Positions 12,291-27,200 of a DNA stretch of 64,000 nucleotides are shown in pieces (the first letter of the stretch is position 1; each line of letters opens with the position of its first letter). Source of the DNA: Scolanthus callimorphus (taxonomy: Eukaryota; Cnidaria; Anthozoa; Actiniaria; Edwardsiidae); NCBI GenBank assembly GCA_033964015.1, contig CM066925.1:4978523-5042522 (forward strand). The letters run 5' to 3'. The notes under the pieces were generated by a model that worked only from the letters and a program-made list of their open reading frames with translations, had not been told where the DNA came from and ran no database searches. The position numbers were made by a program, and so were the translations under genes.

Positions 12291-15200
12291 AGGAAAATTA
12301 TTGGAGTGAACTGGATGGACCATCGTACAAACGAGTCAATCCTCCAGGAACTCCGAACCCCTAGAACACTTCTTAAGTCAATTGGTAAGCGGAAACTAGC
12401 ATCCTTTGGCCACACTACAAGGGTACGAGGGCTGTCCCCGGTCATCATTGGAAGGACGAGTTGAGGGTCCACGATCGAGAGGAAGGCAGAGGAGACGCTG
12501 GCTTGACGACATCAAGGAGTGGACTGGCCTGTCGGGCGCCGAGTGCTCCACATTAGCACTCGACAGGCACGCTTGGAGAGGCATGTGTATGGCCCTTAGG
12601 ATCGCCGACGCAATTTTTCCTTTCGTAAACCATCGTTGCCTTTTGGACGGCACTTAGAAAATTTACACGTTTAGTTTCGTTGTCTCAGTAAAGGTAAAAG
12701 GAAAAAAATCGTATATCAATTCCACCCTGTTTAGAACCCTAACCCAAACCATGAAGAAGGTGATAGGCAAGGCAAGGCAATTCTGGGCCTGGGGATCTTG
12801 ATTGTCATTACCTGAAAGAATCTCAGCCGGTCGTCCAGGTGAGGAAAGCGCCCACCGGGTTGGTCTTCATTCTTCTTAGCCTCAAGGGTGACTATTTGCC
12901 GTAACAATTTAGACCTGTGATGTTATACAAATATATGTAGTCAGGAATGTGAAAACCTTGAGTGTCTTCTTCAAAGCAGAACCAATAAGTCTAGTTGGAG
13001 TTTAAATTTCGTGTTTAGTGCGCGTGCGATTTTAGTCCGAATTTCTTGATTTCTTTTGTTTAACAAGAACAAGAGAAGTTAAACAAAAGATTCGGACTAA
13101 AATCGCACGCGCACTGAACACGAAATATAAACTCCAACTAGGTTTATTGTACCGGAGCATCATTTAGTATGGGGGTTGCTACTCTGCGAGCCACCGAGCC
13201 CCGAGCCTCTCGGGGCTCGGTGGCTCGACGTTTTTATTACGTTTTTTCAAATACTCGCCAAAAGTAGCCTTGGGCTCGCTTATAGGCTCGTAACAGTGGA
13301 ATAAGCTTTGATTACCTAACACTATGTTAGGTTTCAACTCTGTGAAGATTTAATTGCATCAGAGGAAAGCTACATTTTTAGTCCAGTCATTTTATGACAA
13401 AAATGCGGTCAACCTAGAAGTAATTGCAACAAAAGCTTTTCCTTCATAATCCTATCCCAAATACCCTTAGAAGCAACATACTAAAAGTCCCATTTAATCG
13501 AAGTAGGGGAACATCTCAAAATTCAAGTTTGAAATGACGCCACAATTTTCTTTTGTTAGCGGCCATCTTGCCCTTTGTTATTCATTAGTTTTACGGCACT
13601 TAGTTCTATCAGCTGTACGCTGATAGAATTAGCTCTAGACTGTAACGCGAAACAGGTAATATTCTAACGCTTTCCTTTACATAGAAATGACCCCTTGTAT
13701 AGAGTCTACTGATGTTTGACAACCGAATCCATTACTAAGAATTATTGAGTTGTGTATGGAAACATGTTTCAAGATTCCTAGTCAGGCACAGTATTTGACT
13801 TATGACATTTCTCTTTGTCAAAGCGTTGTTTGCAAAATAACATACCTAGCAAAGTATATATAACACGAATGAGTCCATTTTGAACCATTAAAAATTCAAA
13901 CACTTAGCTGAGAATACTGTACAGTATAGCGAATATCAAAAGCTTCGCAAAACTTAAGTGCGGCAAAACTCATTAATAACAAAGGGCAAGATGGCCGCCA
14001 ACAAAAGAAAATTGTGGCGTCTTTTCAAACTTGAATTTTGAGATGTTCCCCTACTTCGATTAAATGGGACTTTTAGTGTGTTGTTTCTAAGGGTATTTGG
14101 GACAGGATTATGAAAGAAAAGCTTTTGTTGCAATTACTTTTAGGTCAAACCGTAAAATGACTGGACTATTTCTATACTATCATAAAATATTGTAATTCTG
14201 CTTTTTAAAGCGAGCGTTTGTAATTGCATAACTCATTTCAAAATTCATCTTTTTTGACAGACGGATTGGAGCTAAATCGCTATTTGTCGGCTGGGTGGGA
14301 GGGGGCGGAAGTTGCAAATGGAATTGGAGGGCAGTAGCGGAAGTTGGAAATGGAATTGGAGGGCAGTAAGGAACGTGGAATCTGCAAGTCGGCTTGACTG
14401 CCTAGTATGCTGGATAAGCCGAGTAAGAGAAGTTGCAGGCTACAGCTACGTGGTAACCAATGATAATTATGAAGGAACTGAGATCGATGTATTTGCTTTT
14501 GCATTTCGACGTTAAAGTAATATTGTCGAACAGAGTGGAATATTAATAATTGTGTCTTGAAATGACCACCGTATTACATGTTGTCTATTTTTTTTTCTAG
14601 ATTTTAATGTGTTTTTCAAAGGCTCGCAAAAAAAGGCTCGAGGCTCGCTAAGAGGCTCGCGGCTCGCAGATTAGACAACCTCATTTAGTATAGCGCTCGT
14701 GGCACAGCGTATTCAAGTTATACGCTATTACTGGAAAACATTCTGTTTATTCCTAATCTGCAAGCAACAGTCTTAAACAGCACAACCAACAACAACTATT
14801 GGAGCGTGAATGTGCTTATGCCTGGATGTGTTAGGTTCGACGTTTGAACTGGGTCTTAGTGAGCAGCTAAGAACAGCACAACACGCAAAATCTTACACCA
14901 AAATAATATTGAATATATTGGAATACGTAGCAGCATACATTAGTCCTTCCTCGGAGCCTCTAGAAATGGCTAACGCTTGAAATGTCAGTAAAACATTACG
15001 TGTCGACGGCGCTGATATTGTTCATGTTAACAAATCTATTCTTTTTAAAATGCGCACAAACTCACTTGAAGTCAGACACATGTTCCTTAAATAATTTCAC
15101 CACCCGTTTGGCACTTGCAATTCCTTCCAACGCAGCAAGGAAGTCGGCGATTTTACGCTTGCTACAAATCAACAAAATAAAAATAATATTAATGAGGGAT

Positions 15201-18200
15201 CAACTCTTTTATTTAACTCTTACTAGGGCTAACGCTCATAAGCACACATGGGACCATTTCATTAGCACGTTAGATTTCACACAAGGTTAATTCCTTATCT
15301 CCACTCTGTTGAACTTAGTACTACGCGGCCACAGGCTTGCCTGAACATCTACATATATTCACTTCATTACCGCGACCATAACATCTAATATACCCCGACC
15401 TGCTCCCAGTCTGACCTGATTGCTCAGCTGGCAGAGCATCGGATGTACAATTCCGGAGGTCGTGGGTTCGAATCCCTCTCGGGGTCAGAGATTTTTTCTC
15501 TTTCCCCGCTTACTAGGGCTAACGCTCATAAGCACACATGGGACCATTTCATTAGCACGTTAGATTTCACACAAGGTTAATTCCTTATCTCCACTCTCTT
15601 GAACTTAGTGCTACGCGGCCACAGGCTTGCCTGAACATCTACAACTCTTTTATTGGTTTTCTGTGCACACTTGAAATTTGATTGATGATATATGGCTTAT
15701 TAGATTGCACATTAATCTAAGCTTGGCAAACGTTTAATGTATTATTCCTATAAATTTTCGACGAGTCCCACGTTCTTATAAAAAAATATGTAACTGGGAG
15801 CTCCGCTTTTAGCCAGTGCCTAAATATATATATTATTATATGCGCACCTGTAGGTGTCCTCGTTGTAGAGTATGGCTCGTCCATCAGGATGATCTTTAGC
15901 TCGCTTTAGCGACCCCAGACTGTGTATTCTACCAACAGGAACAAATTGTTGATTAGGGTGTTGCTGCAATTGTTATGGAAGGTGATGACAGGAGCGATAA
16001 TGACGTTAGTGGTGATAAGTAAAGGCCACATAAAGTGGGTCCACCTACTTTCTTAACAAACGCTCTAGGTCAGGGAGGCCCTTCAAGATCTCTTTGACAT
16101 CAGCTACAACTGCAGGAACTGACATCAAGTCCTCTATTGCATTCAACCTGAAAAATAAATTCAGTTTACAGTCAAAAGACAGGAAGCGTGGCTGCGTAGA
16201 GTTGAATACTCAATTCATTATTCCATTATTGATGTCATTATTCAATCCAAAACAGCATTTTTCAATTCAATACTTAAAAATGTTATAGCCTTTGCAAATG
16301 GAAAACTCCTTCTAGTCAGGCGGCTAAGCCAAATGATTGTGCGTTTTTTGATAAAAGCATGAAACTTTGCAGTATGTTGGCCTACGGGTAGTTTTTGATT
16401 GGGAGGCATCTCTGAAAATTCTTTTACCGGAATTATTTAGACAATTCGCAAAGTTATTCTTCAACCGCCATCTTGTCCTTTGTTATTCATGAGTTTCGCG
16501 GCACTTATTGTGCAAAACCTCTAGACAAAATCCCTGCAACTTTGTTTCATTCAGGGGCCATTAATACCTTGACCCATATGGTCTATTTAACAATTAGACC
16601 TCGAAACCGAATGTGCTATGATGAACAGACCATGAGACCGAAGGCCGAATGGTCTATTGATATCATAGCACATGAGGACGAGAGGTCTAATTGTTTTAGT
16701 ATAAACCAACTAGTTGGTCGGTTTTGGCAATGAATGCCATTATTTTATGTTGAAAAAAATCAAGTTTTCTTGCAAAGAAAGGTGCCAGGTACGGTCTATC
16801 ACTAATAGACCATTAGTAGCTCAGCCAATCAGAAGGCAGGATTTGTAATAGACCATTAGTTGGTTTATACTAAACTCTGGTAGCTATGTCGCAAGCTGAT
16901 ATCAACCTGTGTGCCGAAGAACCCCGATATTTTTCCTGATTTTCTATCTCCGAAACAGTTTCTGACTGGGAATTCGAAAACATGTCTTCGTAAATAGAAG
17001 AAAACATCTAGAAAAGTAATTTAGATATCAAATGTTCAATTGTGATATTCCAATGATCGTTTCTCTTCGCCATAAATCTTTAGAGTTTTGTCTATGTGGC
17101 GCTACACTCTCGTAGAGTAAGAGCTCAAGTACCACGAAACTCATGAATAACAAAGAACAAGATGGCGGCTGAACAATGGCCGCCCGAATTGTCTAAAATA
17201 TTGCTGTAAAAAGACTTTTCAGAGATGCCTCCCAAACAAAAATTAACAAGTACCCTCTGAAGTCTCATCCTGGAAAGTTTCATGCTTTTATCAGAAAACG
17301 CACAATTCGCAATAAAATTTGGACTTAGCCGCCTGACTATTCTCATCATATCACGTGAAAAAAAATTACTGTCAACCAGAACGCACGAAAGCTATTCTGT
17401 ATTCACCATTATTCCAAAGTTTTGCATTCAAGCGTTTGCCCTGTATTTACTGTGGTGCGACAAAAAGGTCAGTCGCTCTTCTAACAGAAGCAGATTTGTA
17501 AAAGGGCAGTTGAAAGGTGATTCAGGTTTACCTGTCGTTGATTGCACTGGGATTACACAGCGGAGCACATAGCCACTGCTTGAAAAGCCGTTTCCCTGAT
17601 AACAAGAGAAATAAAATGTTTTGGCATTAAAAAGTCATAACTTTTTAATAAAACCAGGACAACCACAAATCATCGTTCCCTTCAAATTTGTATCTAGAAA
17701 TATTTATGCTGTAGGTATCCTGAGGTAATACACAAGCGAAAAGGGAATAACTATAAAGACTCTTTCACTTACCGAAAGAAGTGGAGCAGTGGTCTAATCG
17801 CTCTAATAGCGTCCCCTCTAATGCCACGTCAGGCCCACACGGCAAAATATCCAGGTTAGCTAGCGTCACGTCATCAAGAATCTAAAGACGTGATCGGGTT
17901 AGAATATCTCTACATGATGTGGATTTGAAAATACACTGAATAACCAGTGTTCTAGTTGTTTGATTCGTTTTATTCTGTTATAAAGGTTGAAAAGGTCCAC
18001 TGTGCTTCCAAAGTCATTCGGAAGGGGCTAAAGAACCCATTGCACTCTTCGTAAGAGTAGAGCAATGTCTCCTGGTTCAATGGACTGGCTGTCGGGGACA
18101 CTACGTATACTGCAAAACAAATAGACCAAATCTGCTAACAGTGTTTACATTTTGTTGCCACCCAATTCAAATCATGTAATGATTCCTTTGGATGGATACT

Positions 18201-21200
18201 TTTGTTAGTTCTGCAAATACACTCGTGCACTCGGTCGAGCGAAAACAATTTGACAATTGTAACCACCCAAGGGAAACATCACATGATCTGAATTGGCAAC
18301 AAGATTTAAACACTGTTAGCCGATTTTGTTTATAGTAAGCTGTGCAGCAACAATGTGTGCCATCTTCTAGCGGTCGTGTGCTTTCAGCCGATTTAAGTTC
18401 TCTCGCAATTTGAGGGAAATCAGCTCTTGGGAAGCCCTAGGAAGTCGAGGATCCTGGAGCTTGCAATTCACAAAGTCAAGACATGCCCAATAAAGGACAC
18501 GGTGTTCTTACCATGTGCTGACGGCCTTGGCCAAACGTGGACGATTGATTTTGTGTTTGCATGACGTCTAAAGGCTTGTATTCCTGGAAAACAGTTAAAG
18601 GAGACATTATTTTAATCAATTTAACCATGCCGATAAGGGCATTCGCGATCATTTCACGCCACAAAAATGAAAATATCGTGCTCGGGAAATATGCGATCCA
18701 GCAGTATGCCACTCGAAAGCAATTTATAACTGTACGTGTTGAAAATGTACGTGCTGAAACGATACGTGCTGAAACTGTCAGAGACGAACTCATTAGTGGA
18801 AAACTGATTCATTTTATGCTCGAGACGTCCCAAAGACATACCTCGAACTTGGCCATCGACAGTAACTCTTCCTCGATCAGACATTTCTTTAGATACCTGA
18901 GTTGAGAATAGATTCCTACTTTAGAAACAGAACGTTTAATGGAGTAAACGACTGATACAGAAAGGTACCCCTTTGAGTTTATTAAAAAGCTGGACGTGTA
19001 TGGATGAATTGAGTAATAAATTGTGAATTCAATTACACCAAAATTGTAAAACCAATTTTGCAATATTCCACCATGGGGAAAAAAAGCAATCTATGTCAGG
19101 GAAATATTATTAATATTATTATCCCCGGTTAAATGAAATGGTGTCAACCAATGAGAAAATAAACATAAAATAGATCGATGATCTGATCCCTTTAGTAATA
19201 TCCGACTCACAGGGGTTTTGGGTGTTTTTCGTTTGGGTGCAAAGAAGCCTGCCCCACCTAGGTATCGCAGCATTACAGGGCGATATTTGGTGACCACATC
19301 TTGAAAAGTTTGCACGCAAAACCCTATGTCTTGTCGCCATTGGCGACCATATGTTCGCAATGTCGGCCCCGACATTATAGCTGCAAAGTCGTGTCCATCT
19401 GTTATCTGATTTCTCCATAAGGAGACACATACGCACCATACAAGGGCTCCAAGAGCACTCAGCGCAAGGTCATAATCGTCTAATGCAGTCAAACCAAGAG
19501 GATCTGAAAATTATGAGCTATTTTGTGTTATAGCTGTCACACTTGGTCCCGCGTGTGAGCGGGACAACAAATAGTGCGTATTGTCTATTGAAGTATAACG
19601 GTCTACCTTTGCGCTAAATTTGAATAACCCACAGAAAACACAAAAAGATTACAGAACCACGAGGGGGTAGGGAGTAACTGGGGCGCTTTTGATCGCTATC
19701 TGACGCACAGCTTTTTAAAGGGGTACTCGCACACTTGCCTGACAAGCAAATAATCCAATTCCATCTTCTTGATAATAGATATAAACACTATAGATTTGTA
19801 TTCATGTAAAAGGTCATTTAACAATCCTGGATTGTTATTTTGATTATTCCCGGTAAACTTAAATGTATTATTGGTGATTAGAATTAGACTTATTTTTTGA
19901 CAGCTTTTCCAAAACTTAAGCGTGCGAGTGCCCCTTTAAGTGCTTTCTAATATAGAAGGCTTTGCAGCGTTCTAAGAAAGAAACAGTCACACAAAGAACT
20001 GATAGTATTTACCTCCATTCGCCATTTGTTTGAGAACTTCAGGCCACTTCTACAACGAAACGTAACACACTATATCAGATATGCAAATGACTCGAGGGAA
20101 AAATTACAAAAAGCAGCTTTACTATTACCTGAAACACATAAGCGAGTTGAAACGTGTAATAAACATACATTGCTTCAGTACCAAGCTGCGGAATATTCGC
20201 AGAATAAACAATTGAATTGATTTAGAAAATAATGTCGTTGCAAGACTTCAAGATGTTAGTATATTATCTCTTACCACTGTTGCTCTACTTTATTTGAGCA
20301 AAAAATGAAATATTATGAAAAGAAAAGCTGCTTGGGTCAGCAGTCGAGAGTTCATTAGTTATTGACCAGATATCGCCATAAACACACCACGAATAATCCA
20401 CAGCTTGGTTCGCCGTTACATGTTTCAACTGAGTTATATGCTTCTGCTATTACCATTAGTAAGAGCGTTTTTTTTTAAATCTGACTGGGAAATCGATAAA
20501 TTTTTACTGGGAAATCGATAAATTTTTGTGATAAACGATTATTCATCAAACTGGCCAGAGGTGGAAGATTTACACATAACTAATAATCCTACTTCGACTC
20601 ATTGATAGATCCTTCATGCCTTTATATATGGTACATTATAGTGTCCTCCGTATAAATATCTCCCATGTCTTATAGAACGAGGATATACAGAATGACGCTA
20701 TACTGTACCATATATAAAGGACCTAGGGAGTGATCTGTTCTACCGCTGAATAGGCATCAGTGGCGCATGGATCCAGCGGGGCTCGATCCAGTGGGTGCTC
20801 TAACAGGCAAACATGAGGATACTTTTCGAGACTTATTGGTACTCGTGAGCTTTTCGGTTTCAATTTGTGGCTCCCACTGTATTAGCCCAGGAAGCCTATT
20901 CAGCAGAAGAGTAGCGATTTCGAAGCTGGATTGCATACAGCTGACTGTCGCTCTTAGTTTTAGAACAAGTGCATCCCTGCAAGTCTGTTCCTCCTGTAAC
21001 GTTGGAACAGCCTCTGTGTAAAACATTCGTCGGTGGATATCGTTACGATTTTCTAGTAGTAGTGGATAGGCTGCGCGGTATGCTTTTAAAAATACTTACA
21101 ACTGATTCATTGGTGTCTTTATCGGCCTGGAAGAATCCCCCTTCAGCAAGAAACTTCAAGGTCTTCGAGGCATCCCAGAACTCACTCCCTGGTGGAGGGA

Positions 21201-24200
21201 AAATTGTTTATTGTGGATCTGCATAAATTTACAAGCTGCACTGCACGCCGGAAATGTCAAATCAATCATACCGTTAACTTCTTCCTTTCGGGCCATAAGC
21301 ATATTCTGTCAGACGGATTTATAGCAGGAAAAACGTCGCAGGTACACTGATACATTTATTAAATCCAATTTTAAATAACGCGCACGTTAAGGATTTCTTA
21401 CTGAAAAACTGCCAAAAATGATGACAAAATTCCAGGACAGGATTCCTGTAATATTGCTTACCATGTGCGAGATATTCTGTTAGTGCTGACATGAGCTCGT
21501 GACTGAGAATGTGCTGAGTCTTGGTAGTCAGGCCACCACGACAACAGAGAACCTGTAAAAAAGCTCAAGATAGTTAGTGACACATTCACAAGCACAGTGC
21601 TGTCAGAATGTTTCTAAGCAGGCGGTTATTCAAAACCAGTAGCCAGCCCATTCTGTTGTCACCATCTTTCTAAGCAGGAGGTTAATCAAAATTAGCCGGC
21701 CCTGTTTGGCTTATTTTAGTGGCTAAATTATGCTTTTGTCTGGGATGATAAGTAGCTGGCAGTGAAACGTAAAATAGCGATAAGTAGCCGGTGGTGCTCC
21801 GGCGGTCGCAGGCTTGTTCTGAAAGCACTGCTGTTCCAAGTACCACTCAACCCTGCCGTTGTCAGCTTTGCAGAGTTTGGCAGATGGTTTCTGCGTTGTC
21901 TATCAATGCGTGCTGTTTAGCCAATCAGATCACTGTCCTGTTAGTTTCAGGGGGGAGGAAAAGGAGACTAGGCAAGGCTGCCCCCATTCCTCGTGTTTCC
22001 CGTTTTCTTTTCCTTTTCTTCCCGCCCCCTCTCCTCCTTCCTCAGTTTTTGGTGCGCTATTGGAATCCTGAAACCCCAAAACAAACATTTCCAAACAACC
22101 CGACAGGAGCGCCGAGTAGAGGGATAAGAATGTTGGTATTGTGTGAATAACCACATACTTACTTGAACTGGAGTGTGATGGGCTACAAGGGTCCTGAGTC
22201 GTGAGGCCTGTCGGTCATCCTTGAACTGGCCAAGCTAAAACAAACACAAAAGATCATAGGTTTATCTTGCAGATGGCTACGATGGAAAAATACACCAACT
22301 TCATCATTGTACAGGGGCCTGTGACACGATTTACAGGTTAATTTAAACATCCATTTAGGAAGGACTGCGCAAGATAGCAACCTAGGTTTGTTAAATCGTC
22401 ATTGACGCGTGCATAGGAGTGGTTGAACCATTGAAGTCACGATTATTCTTACATGGAACTTGCCGATCGATGTATCCAAGAAGCACACTCCATAACAGCT
22501 CTCGCCTCCTGTACTATCATCTGAGCCCTGCATAAGAGATTTTGTTTGTACATAAAGCACAAGATTAATAATGCAGAATGAAAATGGTGTTATTGCTTCG
22601 TCAGCGTTACCCACCATAATTTAGATTTATTACCCATTTCTAATATACAATGTTCGTTCACTGACCAAAATCTGAACAGGTGGGGCTCGGTTATCTAGCG
22701 AGCAAAGTGCGTTATTGTCAAAACGAATAAAAGCTGTACAGTGGACAAAATGACTTCGAGCGCATTTACGAAGACGACAAGATTCAGAAGTTCAAAACCA
22801 CGAAGTTAGTTCAATGCTCGACTAGGAAAAGGCAAACTAGAGGGAAACCATTTCTATACTACCGAAACAGGTAGAGCGTTCATTAGGCCCGACAAAAAGC
22901 ACTCGTTTCCAGACAAAAACATTCACGATTTAGTTTGAATTCCTTTACTGAGGTCAGCGATGCGTGCAACTCAAATATTTTAATTTGGAAAATTTTCAAC
23001 TTAAAACACAAGAAAAAGCATCTGCTCGTGTTTTCTACTAATTTTATGAGGTAAGAAATACAAATCAGTGTGTTATTTCCCAAATTTGAACGATTTTCTG
23101 TGGCAGCGACTGAACGCATGATTGATTTCGTGCAAAGGAATGCAATCAGACTCTCCAACGTTTTTGTCTGGAGACGAGCTCTTTAAACGCTCTACCTGTT
23201 TCGGTAGTATTTTTGCACGCAGTGATCTCAGATTTATGCTAGTCATTAACGCATCACAAAAAGTGCTTTATGGGGAGGACAGTGACTGCCAGGGATAACA
23301 GGGCCCGATTTTAACTACTTTCGCTAGGTACCCAATTCAAAAACTTTTAGTCGTCAAAAAACAATTAATCGCCACATAAACGAGAATCTCAGCCGAACTT
23401 AAAATGTGGGGTGCGCGAAGCCCTCAAATTTAGTTGCCACAAGCGACCGTATGGTCGAAATGTCGGGCCCTGCGGAAATAGGAATGCAGCGAGGAAGGGT
23501 GCGTGGTGTGTGTCAGCAGGCAGGGGAATGGTGGATGGGTCAAAACGTTCTACGTCTTGACGAGATGAGCGTGAAAGAGGCAAACCAGAAGACCACAGGG
23601 TCATTTGATGAGACGGCGCGCAGTGAGTTTCCAGCAACTTTTATATGGCCAACTTGATAGGATTCCTGGCATTTTGAAGATGCGTGCATTGTCAACTGCA
23701 AAATGAATAGATACGGCAGAAGCTGCCCGTATTTGAGAGGGTTTTGTGTTCCTTAATCTTCTACCTCTACCACTTCAACGGATAGTTGCTTTTGCAACTG
23801 TCTGCTTAAACGACATGCACGTGTAACGTTAGAGATACGATTGTTCTTTTGAAAGATGAATTCAAACACGTGTTTGTCCTAGCATGTCATAGCATCATAA
23901 ATAACAACAATAACAACAACAACAACAAAATCGCCCAATACGTTAATCAGACTTAACTGCATTGATATAAGCTAGAAGCCCTGTATTTCTCGGTTTTAAA
24001 AAGCGATCTCAACACACCTTTTCTGCAATGGCGAGTAGATAAGCTGCTTCCGACTCAGTGCAGTCACCATCTCTGAAACTGTACATTTTTGTACCTGTAG
24101 CGAATAAAAAGTGAATACTAAATACAAAATACAATTTCTGGCTCAAACTGCTGGCATTAACTGAAACTGCAATTAAATGCAGAGGGGCCGTGGAGGAGGT

Positions 24201-27200
24201 GAGGTAAGGGGGGATGCCCCCGTACCCCCTACAAGGCTCAGGCCTTACGGCCTTCGTTTGGGACCTCCAAACCCTGCCGCCTACATCCAAACTTTGCCTG
24301 CTACAGTCAACTCTCGCCTTACGGACACCCCCCTATTACGGACACCCCGCTATTACGGACAAAGGCTAGATCCCCGGCGAATTGTATAGAGGAATGACTG
24401 AAATGAACTCTCTTTATAACGGACTCTCACTATTACGGAAATGCGGACACCTTTTTCCCTAGCAAGACATTTCAAGTGTTTTCCTCTCGTTATTGACGGA
24501 CACTGCTGTTTGTATACGGCAAGCTGTGCAAGGTTTTTATTTGAAAAATAACAAATCCGACTTTTCTCGATTTCGTGTTGCAGCGCTCTTCGACACTTTT
24601 TCCACACCGGGAATTAGCGGACTGCTTGTTTTCACCAAAGAATACAATGTATAAACCTCAAACTCCATTGTTATCTCCAGCTTCCTTACAAGAATGTTTC
24701 AATGTTCAGCAAAGTTCATATCTCAGTTTGCCTCCGTTTGAAACTGTTATCATCATATTTGACCATTATTATAACTTTTCAATGACGAATTTGTGATTTT
24801 TTCCTCGCACCCCGCTATTACGGACTCTCGCTATACGGACACCAAAGTTTACCCCAGAGGGTGTCCACAATAACGAGAGTTGACTGTACTTCAAAACTTT
24901 GAAACCCCTGAGTTTTAGGCGGGGCTGGATGGATGGCAGCAAACACTATGCCTTATGACATGCTAACCATCAAACGTTCCCAATCTTCCAGCCTTTCCTT
25001 CATGTTCCATAATACGTAAAGCAAATTCACAGATTCAACAGTGTCGAATTTCGAGTCTAATGCAATGCTGGCACAATTAATTCTCTGCGAGATGTACTTT
25101 TCGCACATTTTGCAGGATTCCGGTTTTGTGAAGCCAGACATTTGGTTGGCAATTAACAATGTGTGCCGTTATTAGTCTGCGGTTATTGTAATACAGACAG
25201 GTTACCTTTTGTGGTCACCGCACAAATCTCTCTCTTAACAACTTGATCAAACTTGGAGTTCGTTCTCTCTACAAAAGATAATATGAACCCATCAAGAGCT
25301 AATACTTTTTAACTGATAGCATACCAGGACGTGGTCGAAGCGTCGTAAGGGCAGTCCCAGATGCCGACCTAAAGTCCCGCTCGAAAAACATAATATTAGT
25401 GCATACTATGGCAACTTTTTTGCCTGCAACTTTAATTCTATCATTACTGTATTTTTTTATTAATTTCGCCTTACTAGATACAAGCAAAAACATTAATGCA
25501 GATTATGTTGTTCGCTTTGCTGTTTCGCCAGTCAAATCTTATGAGATGAGCCAATCAGATTCTTGCCCTTTTTCGCCTAGTGCAGTCGCCTGGCTTTCCG
25601 TCGTGACGTTGTCTGGTTTTAGTTCAGAGGGAAGCCAGTTGATTGCACTAGGCGAAACAGGGCAATAGTTTCATTGGCTCAGATAGTTTGATTGGCGGAA
25701 CAGCAACGTAAATAAAAAAAAACATGAGTCCACGAGATGAGTCACTTGAGCTCTTGGAGAAAATATATAAACATATTGTTTAAATAAAAAATAGTATAAT
25801 CTGACTGTTGCAATGTAATGAATCCCATGTTTCCCTTCGCTTGAGTATTCTTTGAAGACACATGCTTTCGCAAGCGGGAACAACGTCGACTTGGGGTAAC
25901 TTCTATGCAACGGGCAATATTTGGATTATTGAAAAGCAAATAGCAGTGCAACAGTAACTTCTGATACCTTTCTTGCATCTTTCCCTCATCATTTCTGGAG
26001 TCTCCGTCTGTTCAACTCTTGCTATCCTAAGAGTAAATTGTAGACAAAAATTAAGCAACATGTACTGTATTTTATATTATTACCGTGATCATCATCATTA
26101 TGGTTAATTGCCAATGTCACAGCATCACCAGTGTAACCACCGTTAATAAAACAACATTTGTTAAACGCGCGCGCGGTTTGAAATACATGCCTGATTGAAG
26201 CGTCCGCTTTTATGGCATTTCATCTTCAGAAAAATCGTGTTCATTGTAGAAATGTACTTTTTTATCATTGCATGCTACATCAGTTGTTCGTCAGTAAGAG
26301 AACAGACGCACGCAAATTTATAAGATCTGTTTGTCTTACGCAAGCGCAGGACGCAAGCGCAGGACGCAAGGTAATAGTATGTATCATAACGACGTAAGCG
26401 AAAGCCTAAACTCACCATCGATAAGTTGCTTCACTAGACGCAAGTACAAGAACAAGTGTGCAAGGAAACGCAAGGTCTCGATTTTCTTGCGCTTGAAGCT
26501 GCGCGTGCGTTCTAGTATGACCTACAAGGGAAATGCATGTGCTCGATATCCTTGCGCTTGTGCTCCAGTGAGAACCAGGCTTTGTAGTACAGACGCACGG
26601 TAATCTAATTATTTAATTAGAACAACAAAAGCGATGCGATGTTTTAGATAAAAAGCCCAAACAGTGCGCGGGTATAAAGCTCGGCTTTGTAAGATTGCGC
26701 GTTCACGCGCTATGACGTCAATCGTACGTATATGCAAGAGTGGATTACCAAGAGTTTCCATATTTACTGTGTACGCCCGAATCACAGTCAGAAAAGTGTC
26801 TATTTTTAGAACTAGGATGCCCGAGAAAATTCGTCGTCCACAGGGTTCCCACTTTCTCGCCCCGCGAACAGTTGTGAAATCCAGCCTAAAATTAAATCGC
26901 AGATCAATGGAAAAACCGTTAAAATCGCAAAGATAAGGTAGGATATTCTCTATTTTGTTGTGTACTGGGTATACGAGCATTCGAGCCTGAGCATTCGAAT
27001 ACTTTCGCGCGCGAATCTCAAATCTAAAAATAGACACTTTTCTGTCTGTGATGTGGACAAATACAGTAGGGAAAGATTCTAACTCTTGTTAATCCACTCT
27101 TGGTATGCTGTAATATCACCCGGCCTGTCAACCAATCAGAGCGTGCGCTTTACTAGTGATGCTGAAGAATCACTCTCTTACAAATCCTTACTTGTATCCT

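Noticed and set aside
12406..12657. A host gene with an [11 protein letters not shown] motif
   Set aside because: Motif is typical of LINE reverse-transcriptase carboxy ends and the frame is broken near 12450.
15412..15487. A functional tRNA gene
   Set aside because: T-stem mismatch, acceptor mismatch and an abnormal anticodon loop, plus position inside a repeat; called tRNA-derived instead.
19119..19439. Minus-strand 106-codon frame with partial similarity to DNA near 23430
   Set aside because: Only a short shared stretch around GGTCG-AATGTCGG; probably a repeat fragment, no domain.
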